In this document: positions 53,063 to 64,000 of the stretch, in pieces
Position numbering within the stretch: position 1 is the first letter of the stretch
How the letters are laid out: each line of letters starts with the position of its first letter
Source: an uncultured Paracoccaceae bacterium
GTDB taxonomy: Bacteria > Pseudomonadota > Alphaproteobacteria > Rhodobacterales > Rhodobacteraceae
DNA: 64,000 nucleotides
Assembly: GCA_947501025.1 (NCBI GenBank)
Contig: CANMUM010000002.1
Coordinates: 186,001-250,000, forward strand
Direction of reading: 5' to 3'
Notes under the pieces: generated by a model
What the model saw: only the letters and a program-made list of their open reading frames with translations
Databases searched by the model: none
Told to the model about the DNA's origin: nothing
Translations under genes and position numbers: made by a program

Positions 53063-54075
53063 AGGCATCAGGGCGCGCTGGTGAGAGCTATCTCGCCTCA
53101 CCTAAAGATGTAAGCCCATTGACGCTCCTTTTTGGAGCGAATGAAACAGAAATTCGTCAACTTATTCAAAAGAAATGTCGAATGGTGATTGGGGATAATG
53201 CCAATGAAGAAATGCGCTTTCATAGTTTTGAAGGAAAGGAGTTGGTCAAAGACAAATCTTTGCTTTTTGATTCGGTGAAATCACGTTCCTTTTTTACTGG
53301 GCCTGTCGGGATCATAATTTACGGATGTGTTGATGGTTTGAATGATCAATTGAACGTTGTCGTGAATGATTGGCAGCAAGATGATGCATATATCTTTGCG
53401 CAATCTGGCAATCTGACAAAATCATCCAAATTGCGCAAAAGCTTTGAAGCTTCACAAAAAGCCATGGTCATTGGTATTTACGATGAACCACTTGATGCGA
53501 CAAAAATGTCCAGCCTATGTGAAAAACATGGCCTCAAATTAGATGGCGAAGCGAAATCCTTATTGTTCGAGTTTGGAACGAATCTTGAAACATCTGCATT
53601 TGAAAAATTTGTTGAGGGAATAGCGCTTTACCAAGGGGATCAAGTTGAAAAGCTCACCTCTGAAAATATACTATCTTTATTGCCCGCAGGTTATACATCG
53701 GGTGTTGATGAATTGATAAATTGCATTTTAAATAACCAACCCAAAAAACTTGTTCAAAGTTTACGTCGCGCACCCGCTCAAGGGATTTCCAATCATCAAA
53801 TTATTTCAATGGCCGTGTGGCGTTTGCACGCTTTGGCAAAAGTGAAGTCGGCCTCAGACCCATCTCGCGCTATGATGCAATTGCGACCGCCCATGTTTGG
53901 AACACGCAGAACCCAATTTGAAAATACATTACGCAAATGGCCATTATTTAAGTTAGAGAATGCATTAAAGGTTTTATCGGAAACAGAACTCTTTATTCGA
54001 TCAGGTATAAAAAATACGCCAGAAGCGGCGTTCGTTGAAAGAAATCTTTTGAAAATCTGTTTTATGAACCGATAA
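53059..54075 (+). CDS. holA: DNA polymerase III subunit delta
   Basis: Clamp-loader delta subunit (338 aa), which opens the beta clamp. The AAA+-like N-terminal domain begins PLTLLFGANETEIRQLIQKK; the C-terminal helical collar has RAPAQGISNHQIISMAVWRLHAL and RPPMFGTRR. Conservation is moderate, but the leuS-lptE-holA order supports it. Start ATG overlaps lptE by 4 bases. Confidence 0.93.
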   Translation: MKASGRAGESYLASPKDVSPLTLLFGANETEIRQLIQKKCRMVIGDNANEEMRFHSFEGKELVKDKSLLFDSVKSRSFFTGPVGIIIYGCVDGLNDQLNVVVNDWQQDDAYIFAQSGNLTKSSKLRKSFEASQKAMVIGIYDEPLDATKMSSLCEKHGLKLDGEAKSLLFEFGTNLETSAFEKFVEGIALYQGDQVEKLTSENILSLLPAGYTSGVDELINCILNNQPKKLVQSLRRAPAQGISNHQIISMAVWRLHALAKVKSASDPSRAMMQLRPPMFGTRRTQFENTLRKWPLFKLENALKVLSETELFIRSGIKNTPEAAFVERNLLKICFMNR

Positions 54076-54094
54076 AAAGGGGCCAGAAGGCCCC
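54074..54094 (-). terminator. Terminator in the convergent holA / L,D-transpeptidase gap
   Basis: Perfect 6-bp stem GGGGCC/GGCCCC with a 4-base loop (54079-54094). On the minus strand it is followed by five Ts, terminating the transpeptidase gene; it may also act weakly on holA. Confidence 0.75.
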
Positions 54095-54099
54095 GATTT

Positions 54100-54681
54100 C
54101 TAAATCATGTGAACTTTACAGCCAGATTCTACGAGGCCGAACAATTCTTTAATATCTTCATTAAATAGTCCGATACATCCTGAAGACGATGTGCGGCCAA
54201 TTTTACGAGAATCGTTATTGCCGTGAATACGGTATAATGGCCATCCCAAATATAGGGCGTGCGTACCCAATGGATTCTCTGGGCCTGGGCCGATGTGACG
54301 TGGGATCGTTGGGTCTCTTTTGATCATATTCTGAGTTGCTGTCCATGAAGGGCCGTCAATTTTATGCGTAACTGTTGTACGGCCTCGGCGAACGAACTCC
54401 TCCTTTAAAGGAATTGCAATCGGGTAAAGGCGATAAACCGTCTGATCTGAATTCCAATAATGCAGCGCGAAAGCTTTCAAATCGACCAAGATTGCTCCAC
54501 CTTGTGTACTTGAGAAAAAATCTTGCCAATGCTGAGTTCGGAATGCTGATACATTGATTGCAACTTTGTTCGCAGGATCACCTGTATTTGCAAATACATT
54601 TGGTGCAAGCAAGCTTGTTGCCCCAGCAGTCGCGCCAGTAGCTATAAATTTACGACGATTATATGTTGGCAATTTGGTCAT
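54100..54681 (-). CDS. Tat-exported L,D-transpeptidase (YkuD)
   Basis: A 193-aa periplasmic enzyme. N-terminal twin-arginine signal YNRRKFIATGATAGATSLLAP (about 7-27, read in parts). The YkuD domain (about 55-193) contains the substrate block GPENPLGTHALYLGWPLYRIHG and the catalytic SSSGCIGL (Cys about 169). Predicted to form 3-3 crosslinks or anchor proteins to peptidoglycan. Single gene. Confidence 0.92.
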   Translation of the reverse strand: MTKLPTYNRRKFIATGATAGATSLLAPNVFANTGDPANKVAINVSAFRTQHWQDFFSSTQGGAILVDLKAFALHYWNSDQTVYRLYPIAIPLKEEFVRRGRTTVTHKIDGPSWTATQNMIKRDPTIPRHIGPGPENPLGTHALYLGWPLYRIHGNNDSRKIGRTSSSGCIGLFNEDIKELFGLVESGCKVHMI

Positions 54682-54852
54682 AACACCCTCTTATAAAAAT
54701 GACTTATGATGTGATGTAGCGTTTATTAATCAAAAAGACAATCAAATTCATGGCAAGTCCACAACACCCTCACTGTTTTGTGAGTGCGATATCAAAATAG
54801 GCTTTGAAGTTGTGTTTTTTAGTTATATGAAGTTTTTAATCAATTTGTGAGA

Positions 54853-55422
54853 ATGAAAATGAAAAAAATTATACCATTCCTCTTTGCAATCGTCCTTGCG
54901 GCCTGTGCTATAGATGGAACCAATACTGAGAATTATGAAGGTTATGAGATTTCAGGACCTATTGCTAGCTTTTCAAGCTCAGCGATCCAAATCCGTCAAG
55001 TTGAGCTGATTAATGCTTTGCGTGAAGAGCAAGGGCTTTCACCAGTCCAAATCTCAGCACAGTTAACCGCTTCTGCTTTAACGCACGCCAAAGACATCGC
55101 TAGACAGCAACGCGCATGGAACTACGGTTCTGATCGTTCAACACCACAAACACGTGGAGAACGTGCGGGATTTTCTGGCATCGTAACAGGTGAACTTGTT
55201 GCGGAAACATATATCGGTGAGCTTGGTGTCCTACGTGCCTGGGGCAATAATAGCTTGTCACGTGCAGTTATACTTTCACCAGACGCCAATCAAGTTGGCG
55301 TCGCATACTTCATGGAAGAGAGCGGTAAAGTGTGGTGGGTTACAGATTTCGGCCAAGCTGGAGGATCTCAAACACGACCTGCTGCTATTTCAATATCTCC
55401 AGCTTTGGTAGATATCCAATAG
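54853..55422 (+). CDS. CAP/SCP-domain lipoprotein
   Basis: A 189-aa lipoprotein: signal KKIIPFLFAIVLAACAIDG with lipobox LAAC. The CAP domain covers about 45-160: LINALREEQGLSPVQISAQLTASALTHAKDIA (read in parts), and WVTDFGQA near the end. Several canonical CAP-cavity histidines are not obvious; HAKD is one candidate. Bacterial CAP proteins are mostly of unknown function. Starts at 54853 or 54859; GTGAG lies just upstream. Confidence 0.82.
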   Translation: MKMKKIIPFLFAIVLAACAIDGTNTENYEGYEISGPIASFSSSAIQIRQVELINALREEQGLSPVQISAQLTASALTHAKDIARQQRAWNYGSDRSTPQTRGERAGFSGIVTGELVAETYIGELGVLRAWGNNSLSRAVILSPDANQVGVAYFMEESGKVWWVTDFGQAGGSQTRPAAISISPALVDIQ

Positions 55423-55450
55423 TACAAATATAAATAGCTATAAACAAGAA

Positions 55451-55479
55451 AACACCGCTTAATTTGGCGGTGTTTTTTT
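55451..55479 (+). terminator. Rho-independent terminator of the CAP lipoprotein gene
   Basis: An 8-bp stem AACACCGC/GCGGTGTT with an 8-base loop, followed by seven Ts, about 28 bases after the stop. Confidence 0.88.
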
Positions 55480-55486
55480 GTGGTAT

Positions 55487-55978
55487 TTAAGGTTTAATTT
55501 CAACTAAAGTGCCAACGCGAACCCATTTATAAACCTGTTCCATCTGCTTATCAGAGACAGCAATACAACCAGCTGTCCAATCCTTTTTAGCAAGATTTTC
55601 TTGTCTTCTAGGACCACCATGAATAAATATATCCCCACCTGGACTGCGTCCACGCGCATGTGCATATGCCACATCTGCTCTGTTTGGGTATGAAATCTCT
55701 AAAGATAGATGAAACGCACTATTTGGATTTTTACTTTTGATGAAATAACGGCCCTCAGGCGTTTTTCCATCACCTTCAAATTGCTTATGCCCAAGTGGCG
55801 CAAAGCCCAAATGGATACGGTACTGCTTCACAACTTTATTGCTGGCAAATAACGTCATCACTCGTTTGCTTTTTTCAATCAAGATGCGATCAACATACGC
55901 TCCATCTTTATCGCCACATGCGACAAGTAATAATCCAGAGCTTGCAGCGCCCGCTGCAATCAATTCTCTACGCTTCAT
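55487..55978 (-). CDS. L,D-transpeptidase (YkuD) lipoprotein
   Basis: A 163-aa protein with an RR-containing lipoprotein signal (MKRRELIAAGAASSGLLLVACG, lipobox LVAC, Cys21; read in parts). YkuD domain at about 28-163: HLGFAPLGHKQFEGDGKTPEG, IFIHGG and the catalytic KDWTAGCIAVSD (Cys about 138). The third YkuD gene in the window. Single gene upstream of nothing obvious on its strand; rpoC lies downstream. Confidence 0.92.
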   Translation of the reverse strand: MKRRELIAAGAASSGLLLVACGDKDGAYVDRILIEKSKRVMTLFASNKVVKQYRIHLGFAPLGHKQFEGDGKTPEGRYFIKSKNPNSAFHLSLEISYPNRADVAYAHARGRSPGGDIFIHGGPRRQENLAKKDWTAGCIAVSDKQMEQVYKWVRVGTLVEIKP

Positions 55979-56055
55979 TTGTACCTCAATATATTATTAT
56001 TTTGTGTCTGGTTATCGTAATTTTCAAAAAAACACAAACAAATCTTTTGTGATAC

Positions 56056-56080
56056 AAAAAACCGCCCCGAAATGGGGCGG
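56056..56080 (-). terminator. Rho-independent terminator of rpoBC
   Basis: On the minus strand, CCGCCCC/GGGGCGG (7 bp, 5-base loop) runs into six Ts, 28 bases after the rpoC stop. Confidence 0.9.
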
Positions 56081-56107
56081 CTCATGCATTGCAATAGTTG
56101 AAAGAAG

Positions 56108-59100
56108 TTATTCTTCTTCGGTTGTCACTGTCGTCAATGGATCAATAACTTCTGCAGTTTCATCAAATGTCAAAGCCATCGCTTCATCACGTTTATGCGC
56201 GATAATCTTAGTATCACGTGATGTCGCAATATGCTTGATATCATGCGTTGCCATCCCTGTCCCAGCTGGGATCAAGCGACCAACAATCACGTTCTCTTTC
56301 AAGCCAATAAGCTTATCACGCTTACCTTGAGTAGATGCTTCTGTAAGAACACGTGTTGTTTCTTGGAACGATGCCGCCGAGATAAAGCTACGTGTTTGCA
56401 GCGATGCCTTGGTGATACCGAGCAAGATCGGTGTCGCTTTCGCAGCTGACAATCCGCGCGCTTCTGCTTTTGCATTCTCTTCGTCAAGCTCGTGACGATC
56501 AACATGCTCACCTTTGAGCAAGATTGTTCCACCAGACTCGTTGATTTCGAACTTCTGAAGCATTTGGCGAACGATAACCTCAATATGTTTATCGTTAATC
56601 TTCACACCTTGAAGACGGTAAACATCCTGAACCTCATCAATCAGATAATCAGCCAGAGCCTCAATACCCAAAATTGCCAAGATATCGTGCGGAGCTGGGT
56701 GACCATCCATGATATACTCACCACGGCGGATCAACTCGCCTTCTTGAACAGGAATGTGCTTACCTTTTGGAATTGTGTACTCCACTGGTTCTGCACCTTC
56801 TTCAATCGGCTCGATAATCACACGACGCTTGTTCTTGTAATCCTTACCAAAGCGCACATAGCCATCCATCTCACAAATAACGGCGTGATCTTTTGGACGG
56901 CGTGCTTCGAAGAGTTCAGCAACACGCGGCAAACCACCTGTAATATCCTTCGTACGCGCACCCTCGCGAGGAATACGAGCAAGCACATCACCAGCTTTTA
57001 CTTCTTGGCCATCTTCAACAGACAAAATCGCATCAACTGACATTGCGTGAGTTTCTGGATTGCCGGCTTCATTTGTAAGAAGCTCGCCTGATGTGGGATC
57101 AGCAACAACAATTTGAGGCTTAAGTTCGCTTGCTTTCGCAGCCGTACGCCAATCGGAAACGATGCGCTGGGAAATACCCGTTGCCTCGTCCATATCTTCG
57201 CGCATAGACACACCAGCAACCAAATCGATGAATTTCGCCACACCATCATTTTCAGCCAAAATCGGCAATGTATATGGATCCCATTCAAAGAGCTTCGCAC
57301 CGCGCGTAACTGTATCGCCATCTTTGATGTGAAGTTTCGAGCCATAGCCAACTTTATATTTGGCAAGTTCGATATCTTTGTCACTCATGATATAGATTTC
57401 AGCGCCACGGTTCATAGCAATCACATCGCCATCAGCATTTGTAATGAGCTTCGCGTTGCGCAGTGACACTTTACCCGCTTGGCTGCTCTCTTGAACTGAT
57501 TGTGAACCACCTTGAGCAATACCACCAATGTGGAATGTCCGCATCGTTAGCTGTGTACCTGGCTCACCGATTGACTGAGCGGCAATAATACCCACAGCTT
57601 CACCAGGGTTCACCTTCGTACCACGTGCCAAATCACGGCCATAACATTGCGCACAAATACCATCTTCAGCTTCACAAGTCAGCGGTGAGCGGATTTTAAC
57701 AGCTTGAACGCCTGCTTCTTCAACAGCATCAGAAGTCTTCTCGTCCATGATTATGCCAACCTTAGCGATGATTTCCTGTGTCAACGGATTAAGCACATCC
57801 TCAGCAGGCACACGTCCCAAAATACGCTCTGATAGTGGCGATACAATCTCACCATCACGAACCGCAGGACGCGCTGTGATGTAAGCTTCTGTTCCACAAT
57901 CATCTGAACGAATGATACAATCTTGTGCAACGTCAACAAGACGGCGCGTCAAGTAACCAGAGTTCGCCGTTTTAAGCGCTGTATCGGCAAGACCTTTACG
58001 TGCACCGTGCGTAGAGTTGAAGTACTCAAGAACGGTCAGGCCTTCTTTAAAGTTCGATACAATCGGTGTCTCAATGATATCGCCATTCGGCTTTGCCATC
58101 AATCCACGCATACCGCCAAGTTGCTTCATCTGCGTTTGTGAACCACGCGCACCAGAGTGCGCCATCATGTATACAGAATTCAGCTCTTGCTCGTTTTCAC
58201 CTTCAAAGCGCGGCGCCGAAATCTCGTTCATCATCTCGTTAGAAACTTTGTCCGAACATTGCGACCAAGCATCAACAATTTTGTTGTACTTCTCACCTTG
58301 AGTGATCAAACCGTCAAGATATTGCTGCTCAAAGCCCTTCACCTGATCACGTGTGCCGTTCACAAGATCCCATTTCGCAGCAGGAACGATCATGTCGTCC
58401 TTACCAAACGAAATACCCGCTTTAAACGCTTCAGTGAAACCAAGTGTCATAACGCGGTCAGCAAAAATAACAGTCTCTTTTTGGCCTGCAAAACGATACA
58501 CAACATCGATAATATCAGCGATTTCTTTCTTGCGAACCAAACGGTTAACAAGGCTAAATGGTGTATTGTGATGTTTTGGAAGAATCTCACCCAAACGTAC
58601 ACGGCCAGGCGTTGTTTCAAAACGCTCGAAATATGGCTCACCCATTTCATCAATTTGCTCAACACGCACATTCACTTTTGAATGTAGGTGAACAATGCCG
58701 TTTTCAAGAGCGTGGTTCAGCTCGTGAACAGAAGCAAATGTTTTACCCTCGCCCACTTGGCCTGCACGCATTTGCGTCACATAGTAAAGTCCGAGAACCA
58801 TATCTTGTGAAGGCACAATAATCGGCTTACCGTTTGCAGGTGAAAGCACGTTATTTGTCGCCATCATCAAGACGCGCGCTTCAAGCTGCGCTTCAACTGA
58901 AAGCGGAACGTGAACAGCCATTTGGTCACCATCGAAGTCAGCGTTAAACGCAGAACATACAAGCGGGTGCAGCTGGATCGCTTTGCCTTCGATCAACACG
59001 GGTTCAAACGCTTGAATACCCAAACGGTGAAGTGTTGGCGCGCGGTTCAGCATCACAGGATGCTCGCGGATAACTTCATCAAGAATATCCCAAACTTCTG

Positions 59101-60322
59101 GACGTTCTTTTTCAACCATTTTCTTGGCTTGCTTTACAGTAGACGTATAGCCCTTCGCTTCAAGGCGCGAGAAAATGAACGGCTTGAACAGCTCAAGCGC
59201 CATTTTCTTCGGCAAACCACATTGGTGAAGCTTAAGCTCTGGGCCAGACACAATCACCGAACGGCCAGAGAAATCCACGCGTTTACCCAAAAGGTTTTGG
59301 CGGAAACGACCTTGCTTACCTTTAAGCATATCAGCAAGTGATTTCAAAGGACGGCGGTTATTGCCCGTAATCACGCGGCCACGGCGACCATTATCAAAGA
59401 GCGCGTCAACTGATTCTTGTAACATACGCTTCTCATTGCGCACGATAATATCAGGCGCACGCAGCTCAATAAGGCGCTTCAAACGGTTATTACGGTTGAT
59501 CACACGACGATAAAGATCGTTAAGATCTGATGTCGCGAAACGACCACCATCAAGTGGTACCAATGGGCGCAACTCAGGCGGAATAACCGGCACAACAGTC
59601 AAGATCATCCACTCTGGGCGGTTGCCACTTTCACGGAAGTTCTCAACAAGTTTCAAACGCTTGATGATTTTCTTAGGCTTCAACTCACCCGTTGCAACAG
59701 CCAATTCCTCGCGGAGTTTTTCAGCTTCTGCATCCAGATCAAGATTGATGAGCATTTCGCGAACAGCTTCGGCACCAATACCCGCAGTGAATGTTTCTTC
59801 ACCATATTGGTCTTGGGCATCAAGATATTCTTCTTCATTCATCAACTGGCCATAAGTAAGGTCAGTCAAACCTGGCTCAATCACAACATAGTTTTCAAAA
59901 TAAAGAATACGCTCAAGATTGCGAAGCGTCATATCCAACATCAAACCAATTCTCGATGGAAGTGATTTCAAGAACCAAATATGGGCAACGGGTGCTGCAA
60001 GCTCGATATGGCCCATACGCTCGCGGCGTACTTTTTGAAGCGTCACTTCAACACCACATTTCTCACATGTCACACCACGATATTTCATGCGCTTATATTT
60101 GCCACAAAGACATTCATAGTCTTTTACAGGGCCAAAAATACGCGCACAGAAGAGACCATCACGCTCAGGCTTGAATGTGCGGTAATTGATGGTTTCTGGT
60201 TTTTTGATCTCACCAAAAGACCAGCTGAGAATGCGCTCAGGGCTAGCAAGTGAGATTTTGATTTCGTCGAAAGATTTCGGCGGTTGCACTGGGGCAAATG
60301 GATTATTTGTAACTTGGTTCAT
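56108..60322 (-). CDS. rpoC: DNA-directed RNA polymerase subunit beta-prime
   Basis: Largest RNA polymerase subunit (1404 aa). The zinc ribbon is [20 protein letters not shown] (about 71-90), the active-site magnesium aspartates are in [16 protein letters not shown] (about 460-475), and the second zinc site is in [22 protein letters not shown] at 60322 with GAGGT about 8 bases upstream. Follows rpoB by 43 bases. Confidence 0.98.
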   Translation of the reverse strand: MNQVTNNPFAPVQPPKSFDEIKISLASPERILSWSFGEIKKPETINYRTFKPERDGLFCARIFGPVKDYECLCGKYKRMKYRGVTCEKCGVEVTLQKVRRERMGHIELAAPVAHIWFLKSLPSRIGLMLDMTLRNLERILYFENYVVIEPGLTDLTYGQLMNEEEYLDAQDQYGEETFTAGIGAEAVREMLINLDLDAEAEKLREELAVATGELKPKKIIKRLKLVENFRESGNRPEWMILTVVPVIPPELRPLVPLDGGRFATSDLNDLYRRVINRNNRLKRLIELRAPDIIVRNEKRMLQESVDALFDNGRRGRVITGNNRRPLKSLADMLKGKQGRFRQNLLGKRVDFSGRSVIVSGPELKLHQCGLPKKMALELFKPFIFSRLEAKGYTSTVKQAKKMVEKERPEVWDILDEVIREHPVMLNRAPTLHRLGIQAFEPVLIEGKAIQLHPLVCSAFNADFDGDQMAVHVPLSVEAQLEARVLMMATNNVLSPANGKPIIVPSQDMVLGLYYVTQMRAGQVGEGKTFASVHELNHALENGIVHLHSKVNVRVEQIDEMGEPYFERFETTPGRVRLGEILPKHHNTPFSLVNRLVRKKEIADIIDVVYRFAGQKETVIFADRVMTLGFTEAFKAGISFGKDDMIVPAAKWDLVNGTRDQVKGFEQQYLDGLITQGEKYNKIVDAWSQCSDKVSNEMMNEISAPRFEGENEQELNSVYMMAHSGARGSQTQMKQLGGMRGLMAKPNGDIIETPIVSNFKEGLTVLEYFNSTHGARKGLADTALKTANSGYLTRRLVDVAQDCIIRSDDCGTEAYITARPAVRDGEIVSPLSERILGRVPAEDVLNPLTQEIIAKVGIIMDEKTSDAVEEAGVQAVKIRSPLTCEAEDGICAQCYGRDLARGTKVNPGEAVGIIAAQSIGEPGTQLTMRTFHIGGIAQGGSQSVQESSQAGKVSLRNAKLITNADGDVIAMNRGAEIYIMSDKDIELAKYKVGYGSKLHIKDGDTVTRGAKLFEWDPYTLPILAENDGVAKFIDLVAGVSMREDMDEATGISQRIVSDWRTAAKASELKPQIVVADPTSGELLTNEAGNPETHAMSVDAILSVEDGQEVKAGDVLARIPREGARTKDITGGLPRVAELFEARRPKDHAVICEMDGYVRFGKDYKNKRRVIIEPIEEGAEPVEYTIPKGKHIPVQEGELIRRGEYIMDGHPAPHDILAILGIEALADYLIDEVQDVYRLQGVKINDKHIEVIVRQMLQKFEINESGGTILLKGEHVDRHELDEENAKAEARGLSAAKATPILLGITKASLQTRSFISAASFQETTRVLTEASTQGKRDKLIGLKENVIVGRLIPAGTGMATHDIKHIATSRDTKIIAHKRDEAMALTFDETAEVIDPLTTVTTEEE

Positions 60323-60365
60323 TTTGTACCTCTACTAATTTTGGGAATAAGGGCGAAGACCGTCC

Positions 60366-63300
60366 TTATTCTTCCTCCGCCTCAGTGTCTGTAAGCTCAA
60401 TATTGAGACCCAAAGACCTGATTTCTTTTACAAGAACGTTAAAGCTTTCTGGGATGCCAGCTTCAAAGTCGTTTTCACCTTTGACCAAGCTCTCATAAAC
60501 TTTTGTACGTCCCGCTACGTCATCTGATTTCACAGTGAGCATCTCTTGAAGCGTATAAGCAGCGCCATATGCCTCAAGTGCCCAAACCTCCATCTCACCG
60601 AAGCGCTGGCCACCAAACTGGGCTTTACCGCCAAGTGGTTGCTGCGTCACGAGAGAATATGGTCCAGTTGAACGTGCGTGGATTTTTTCGTCCACAAGGT
60701 GATGGAGTTTGAGAAGATATTTCATCCCAACAGTCACTTTGCGTGCGAATTGATCGCCAGTACGTCCATCAAACACCACTGATTGAGCTGATGTATCAAA
60801 GCCTGCGCGTGTCAGCGCATCATTGATGTCGCTTTCTTTCGCACCGTCAAATACAGGTGTCGCAATTGGAACACCTTTTTGAACAGTTTCAGCAGATGCG
60901 ACAAGGTCCTCAGTTGAAAGACCTGCAAGTTCGCTTTCGAAACGGTCGCCTTTATAAGCATTCGTCATCGCATCACGAACAGGTGTCACATCACCAGAGC
61001 GTTTGAACTCGCCAAGTGCTTGTTTGATGCTTTCGCCCAAACCACGTGCAGCCCAACCCATATGGGTTTCAAAGATTTGACCAACATTCATACGTGAAGG
61101 CACACCAAGTGGGTTCAACACCATGTCAACAGGCGTACCATCCGCCAAGAATGGCATATCTTCTTCAGCAACAACGCGTGAAATCACACCTTTGTTTCCG
61201 TGACGACCCGCCATCTTATCACCCGGCTGAAGCTTACGCTTCACAGCAATAAAGACCTTAACGATTTTCATCACACCTGGAGGCATGTCATCGCCGCGTC
61301 GCACTTTGTCAACTTTGTCTTCAAAGCGGGCATCAAGAGCCTTTTTCTGAGTTTCAAAGAGCTGGTTCAGACTTTCGATCTCAGCCGCATCTTTGTCACC
61401 AGAAACGGCGATTTGCCACCACTGACCTTTTGACAATCCTGCAAGAAGCTCTTCATCAACTTTGATGCCAGACTTAACGCCTTTTGGACCTTTTGCAATT
61501 TCTTTGCCGATCAACATCGTTTTCAGACGGCCATAGAAGTTGCGCTCCAAAATCGCAAGCTCATCGTTTTTGTCGCGTGTCAAACGTGCAATTTCTTCAC
61601 GTTCGATTTGCAATGCACGTTCGTCTTTTTCGACGCCATGGCGATTGAATACACGAACCTCAACAACAGTACCAAAATCACCAGGGCTTGTGCGCAATGA
61701 TGTGTCACGCACATCAGATGCTTTCTCACCAAAAATCGCACGGAGCAATTTTTCTTCAGGTGTCATCGGGCTTTCGCCTTTTGGTGTAATCTTACCAACC
61801 ATAATATCGCCTGGGGCCACTTCAGCACCAATGTAAACGATACCAGCCTCATCAAGATTGCGAAGCGCTTCTTCACCTACATTCGGAATATCGCGCGTAA
61901 TCTCTTCAGGTCCAAGCTTCGTATCACGAGCGGCAACTTCAAATTCTTCGATATGGATCGATGTGAATACGTCGTCTTTCGCAATACGCTCAGAGATCAA
62001 GATACTGTCTTCATAGTTGTAACCATTCCAAGGCATAAACGCCACACAGACATTCTTACCAAGCGCCAATTCACCGAGATCTGTTGAAGGACCGTCCGCA
62101 ATAACTTGACCTGCAATCACCTTATCGCCAACCTTCACAAGTGGGCGCTGGTTGATACATGTATTTTGGTTTGAACGTTGGAATTTGCGCAAACGGTAGA
62201 TCTGAACACCTGGCTCACCAGCTTCAAGAGCATCCGTTACACGCACAACGATACGCATCGCATCAACTTGATCAACAATGCCGCCTTGACGCGCCATAAT
62301 GGATGCACCACTATCACGAGCCACAATGCTTTCCATACCAGTTCCCACAAATGGAGCCTCAGCACGCAATAGCGGAACAGCCTGACGTTGCATGTTTGAT
62401 CCCATCAAAGCACGGTTAGCATCGTCATTTTCCAAGAATGGAATTAGTGACGCCGCCACAGATACGAGCTGTTTTGGTGAAACGTCAATCAAATCAACAT
62501 TTGCAGAAGGGTAAATTGTGTAATCACCAGCTTGGCGCGTTGACACCATCTCTTGTGTAAACTTGCCTTCTGTATCCAAATCAGCATTTGCCTGAGCAAT
62601 CACATAACGCTGCTCTTCTGTTGCTGACAGATAGTTCACCTCATCAGTCACTTGTCCATCCACAACTTTGCGATACGGCGTTTCGATAAAGCCATATTTA
62701 TTCACCTTCGCAAATGTCGCAAGCGAGTTGATCAGACCAATATTTGGCCCCTCTGGCGTTTCAATCGGACACATACGACCATAGTGAGTTGCGTGAACAT
62801 CGCGCACCTCAAAGCCCGCACGTTCGCGCGTCAAACCACCTGGCCCCAATGCTGACAAGCGGCGCTTATGCGTCACTTCTGACAATGGATTTGTTTGGTC
62901 CATAAATTGTGAAAGCTGTGATGAGCCAAAGAACTCACGAACAGCAGCCGAAACAGGCTTCGCATTGATCAAATCTTGCGGCATGATCGTGTCGATTTCA
63001 AGTGATGACATACGCTCTTTAATTGCGCGCTCCATGCGGAGAAGTCCCACACGGTATTGATTTTCCATCAACTCACCAACAGAACGCACACGGCGGTTAC
63101 CAAGATGGTCAATATCATCAACATCACCACGGCCATCGCGCAGATCAATGATCGCACGGATCACTTCAACAATATCACGACGATCCAAAGTCCGCTGCGT
63201 GTCTGGCGCATCAAGGCCAAGACGCATATTCATTTTCACACGACCAACAGCCGACAGATCATAGCGCTCGCTATCAAAGAACAAGCTTTCAAACAGCATT

Positions 63301-64000
63301 TCGGCCGCTTCCAAGGTCGGTGGTTCACCTGGGCGCAATACGCGATAGATATCCATCAATGACTTCGCACGGTCAAAGTTTTTATCTGCTGCCATTGTGT
63401 TGCGCAAATATGGCCCTACATTAACGCCGTCGATATCGAGTGTTTCAAACTCTTCGATACCTTGATCAAGAAGCAATTTCAGTGATCCGCCCGTAACATC
63501 GCCCGTTTTGGCATCAACTTCCCAAGTCAGCTCATCGCCAGCTTCAACCCAAATCGCACCATTGCTCTCATCAATGATATCAACCGCGCTAAAGCGACCC
63601 ACGATGCTTTCAAACGGCACGAGGATTTCGCTGATCGTTCCATCATCGATCCATTTTTTTGCCGTACGAGGTGTAATCTTTTTACCAGCTTCGGCAATAA
63701 CCTCACCCGTTTTCGCATCAACGATATCAAATGAAGGCTTAGAACCGCGCAAACGCTCTGGGAAGAATTTTGTGACCCAACCGTTTTTGTCTTTTTTATA
63801 TGAGACTTTGTTATAGTACGTGTCACAAATTTCTTCTTGATCCATGCCAAGTGCATAGAGAAGAGTTGTAACGGGTAACTTACGACGACGGTCGATACGC
63901 ACATTGACCAAGTCTTTCGCATCAAACTCAAAGTCCAACCATGAACCACGGTAAGGAATAATCCGAGCTGCAAAGAGCAATTTGCCCGAGCTATGTGATT
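60366..64000 (-). CDS. rpoB: DNA-directed RNA polymerase subunit beta (partial, 5' end outside window)
   Basis: About 1,210 C-terminal residues of the beta subunit; the frame continues past 64000 with [20 protein letters not shown], matching roughly residue 170-190 of the family, so the true start lies beyond the window. Conserved rifampicin-region sequence [33 protein letters not shown] is present (read in parts), along with [15 protein letters not shown] and [24 protein letters not shown] (in parts). The rifampicin-pocket residues look wild type as read. Confidence 0.98.
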   Translation of the reverse strand, partial: SHSSGKLLFAARIIPYRGSWLDFEFDAKDLVNVRIDRRRKLPVTTLLYALGMDQEEICDTYYNKVSYKKDKNGWVTKFFPERLRGSKPSFDIVDAKTGEVIAEAGKKITPRTAKKWIDDGTISEILVPFESIVGRFSAVDIIDESNGAIWVEAGDELTWEVDAKTGDVTGGSLKLLLDQGIEEFETLDIDGVNVGPYLRNTMAADKNFDRAKSLMDIYRVLRPGEPPTLEAAEMLFESLFFDSERYDLSAVGRVKMNMRLGLDAPDTQRTLDRRDIVEVIRAIIDLRDGRGDVDDIDHLGNRRVRSVGELMENQYRVGLLRMERAIKERMSSLEIDTIMPQDLINAKPVSAAVREFFGSSQLSQFMDQTNPLSEVTHKRRLSALGPGGLTRERAGFEVRDVHATHYGRMCPIETPEGPNIGLINSLATFAKVNKYGFIETPYRKVVDGQVTDEVNYLSATEEQRYVIAQANADLDTEGKFTQEMVSTRQAGDYTIYPSANVDLIDVSPKQLVSVAASLIPFLENDDANRALMGSNMQRQAVPLLRAEAPFVGTGMESIVARDSGASIMARQGGIVDQVDAMRIVVRVTDALEAGEPGVQIYRLRKFQRSNQNTCINQRPLVKVGDKVIAGQVIADGPSTDLGELALGKNVCVAFMPWNGYNYEDSILISERIAKDDVFTSIHIEEFEVAARDTKLGPEEITRDIPNVGEEALRNLDEAGIVYIGAEVAPGDIMVGKITPKGESPMTPEEKLLRAIFGEKASDVRDTSLRTSPGDFGTVVEVRVFNRHGVEKDERALQIEREEIARLTRDKNDELAILERNFYGRLKTMLIGKEIAKGPKGVKSGIKVDEELLAGLSKGQWWQIAVSGDKDAAEIESLNQLFETQKKALDARFEDKVDKVRRGDDMPPGVMKIVKVFIAVKRKLQPGDKMAGRHGNKGVISRVVAEEDMPFLADGTPVDMVLNPLGVPSRMNVGQIFETHMGWAARGLGESIKQALGEFKRSGDVTPVRDAMTNAYKGDRFESELAGLSTEDLVASAETVQKGVPIATPVFDGAKESDINDALTRAGFDTSAQSVVFDGRTGDQFARKVTVGMKYLLKLHHLVDEKIHARSTGPYSLVTQQPLGGKAQFGGQRFGEMEVWALEAYGAAYTLQEMLTVKSDDVAGRTKVYESLVKGENDFEAGIPESFNVLVKEIRSLGLNIELTDTEAEEE

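Noticed and set aside
56492-57040. 182-codon open frame antisense to rpoC
   Set aside because: Shadow of rpoC; amino-acid makeup is that of a non-coding complement.
1-64000. CRISPR array, insertion sequence or prophage
   Set aside because: No regularly spaced repeats, transposase, integrase or phage structural genes were seen; the genes are core or metabolic.

Overview
The window looks like chromosomal core sequence from a low-GC marine alphaproteobacterium, most likely order Rhodobacterales (Roseobacter-type Rhodobacteraceae). The grounds are gene content and order. It has a short-form HisG with the regulatory subunit HisZ behind HisS, lptC-lptA-lptB-hpf-ptsN, rpmH-rnpA-yidD with yidC and yihA, rpsO-pnp, leuS-lptE-holA, rpoB-rpoC, a Hint_2-type protein and a PuuE-UraD fusion. 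The sequence is visibly AT-rich for that group. No rRNA, CRISPR, prophage, integrase or insertion sequence was found, and there is one tRNA (Gly, GCC). The species cannot be named from the sequence alone.

Layout. 0-10 kb: a GT14-type glycosyltransferase, then (minus strand) rnd-lptC-lptA-lptB-hpf-ptsN for LPS transport, ribosome hibernation and PTS-Ntr. These are followed by ubiE-ubiB (ubiquinone), an unrecognised protein resembling a decayed histidine-kinase ATPase domain, rlmJ, a DUF1489-like gene and a small exported protein. 10-26 kb: hisS-hisZ-hisG, a GST, then rpmH-rnpA-yidD-ttcA-yidC-MOSC-yihA. On the minus strand come rbfA, two sulfotransferases, truB, a lipoprotein, rpsO and pnp, the last with a structured leader. 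dapB and a glycine-zipper protein follow. 26-46 kb: tRNA-Gly and a molybdenum and purine-catabolism region with guaD, modABC, xdhC/xdhB, xdhA, uraH, puuE-uraD, ureidoglycine aminohydrolase and allA. Embedded in it are a relic of a formate dehydrogenase operon (an fdhD fragment plus fdsD), an AraC regulator, a VOC protein, a glutamate dehydrogenase, a large Hint protein and a qmcA-nfeD pair. 45-64 kb: an orphan response regulator, ribA, an L,D-transpeptidase, a YggS protein, a very acidic porin, leuS-lptE-holA, two more L,D-transpeptidases flanking a CAP-domain lipoprotein, then rpoC and the 3' part of rpoB, which runs off the right edge.

How it fits together. GuaD makes xanthine. XdhAB, matured by XdhC and supplied with molybdenum by ModABC, makes urate. 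UraH, UraD, PuuE, the ureidoglycine aminohydrolase and AllA carry the products on to glyoxylate plus nitrogen. No urate-oxidising enzyme lies in the window. Cell-envelope functions recur: LptA/B/C/E, YidC/YidD, a porin, three YkuD-type transpeptidases, a CAP lipoprotein, a branching glycosyltransferase and sulfotransferases.

The most unusual signals are:
- a sulfotransferase pair lodged between rbfA and truB, one copy lacking the usual PAPS-loop residues;
- the formate dehydrogenase operon relic;
- two consecutive hairpins with identical loops and a compensatory stem change in the pnp leader;
- a Hint protein built from duplicated calcium-loop plus lamin-tail-like modules;
- the kinase-like protein at 7890-8528.

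All family calls were made by reading sequence motifs; no database search was run.
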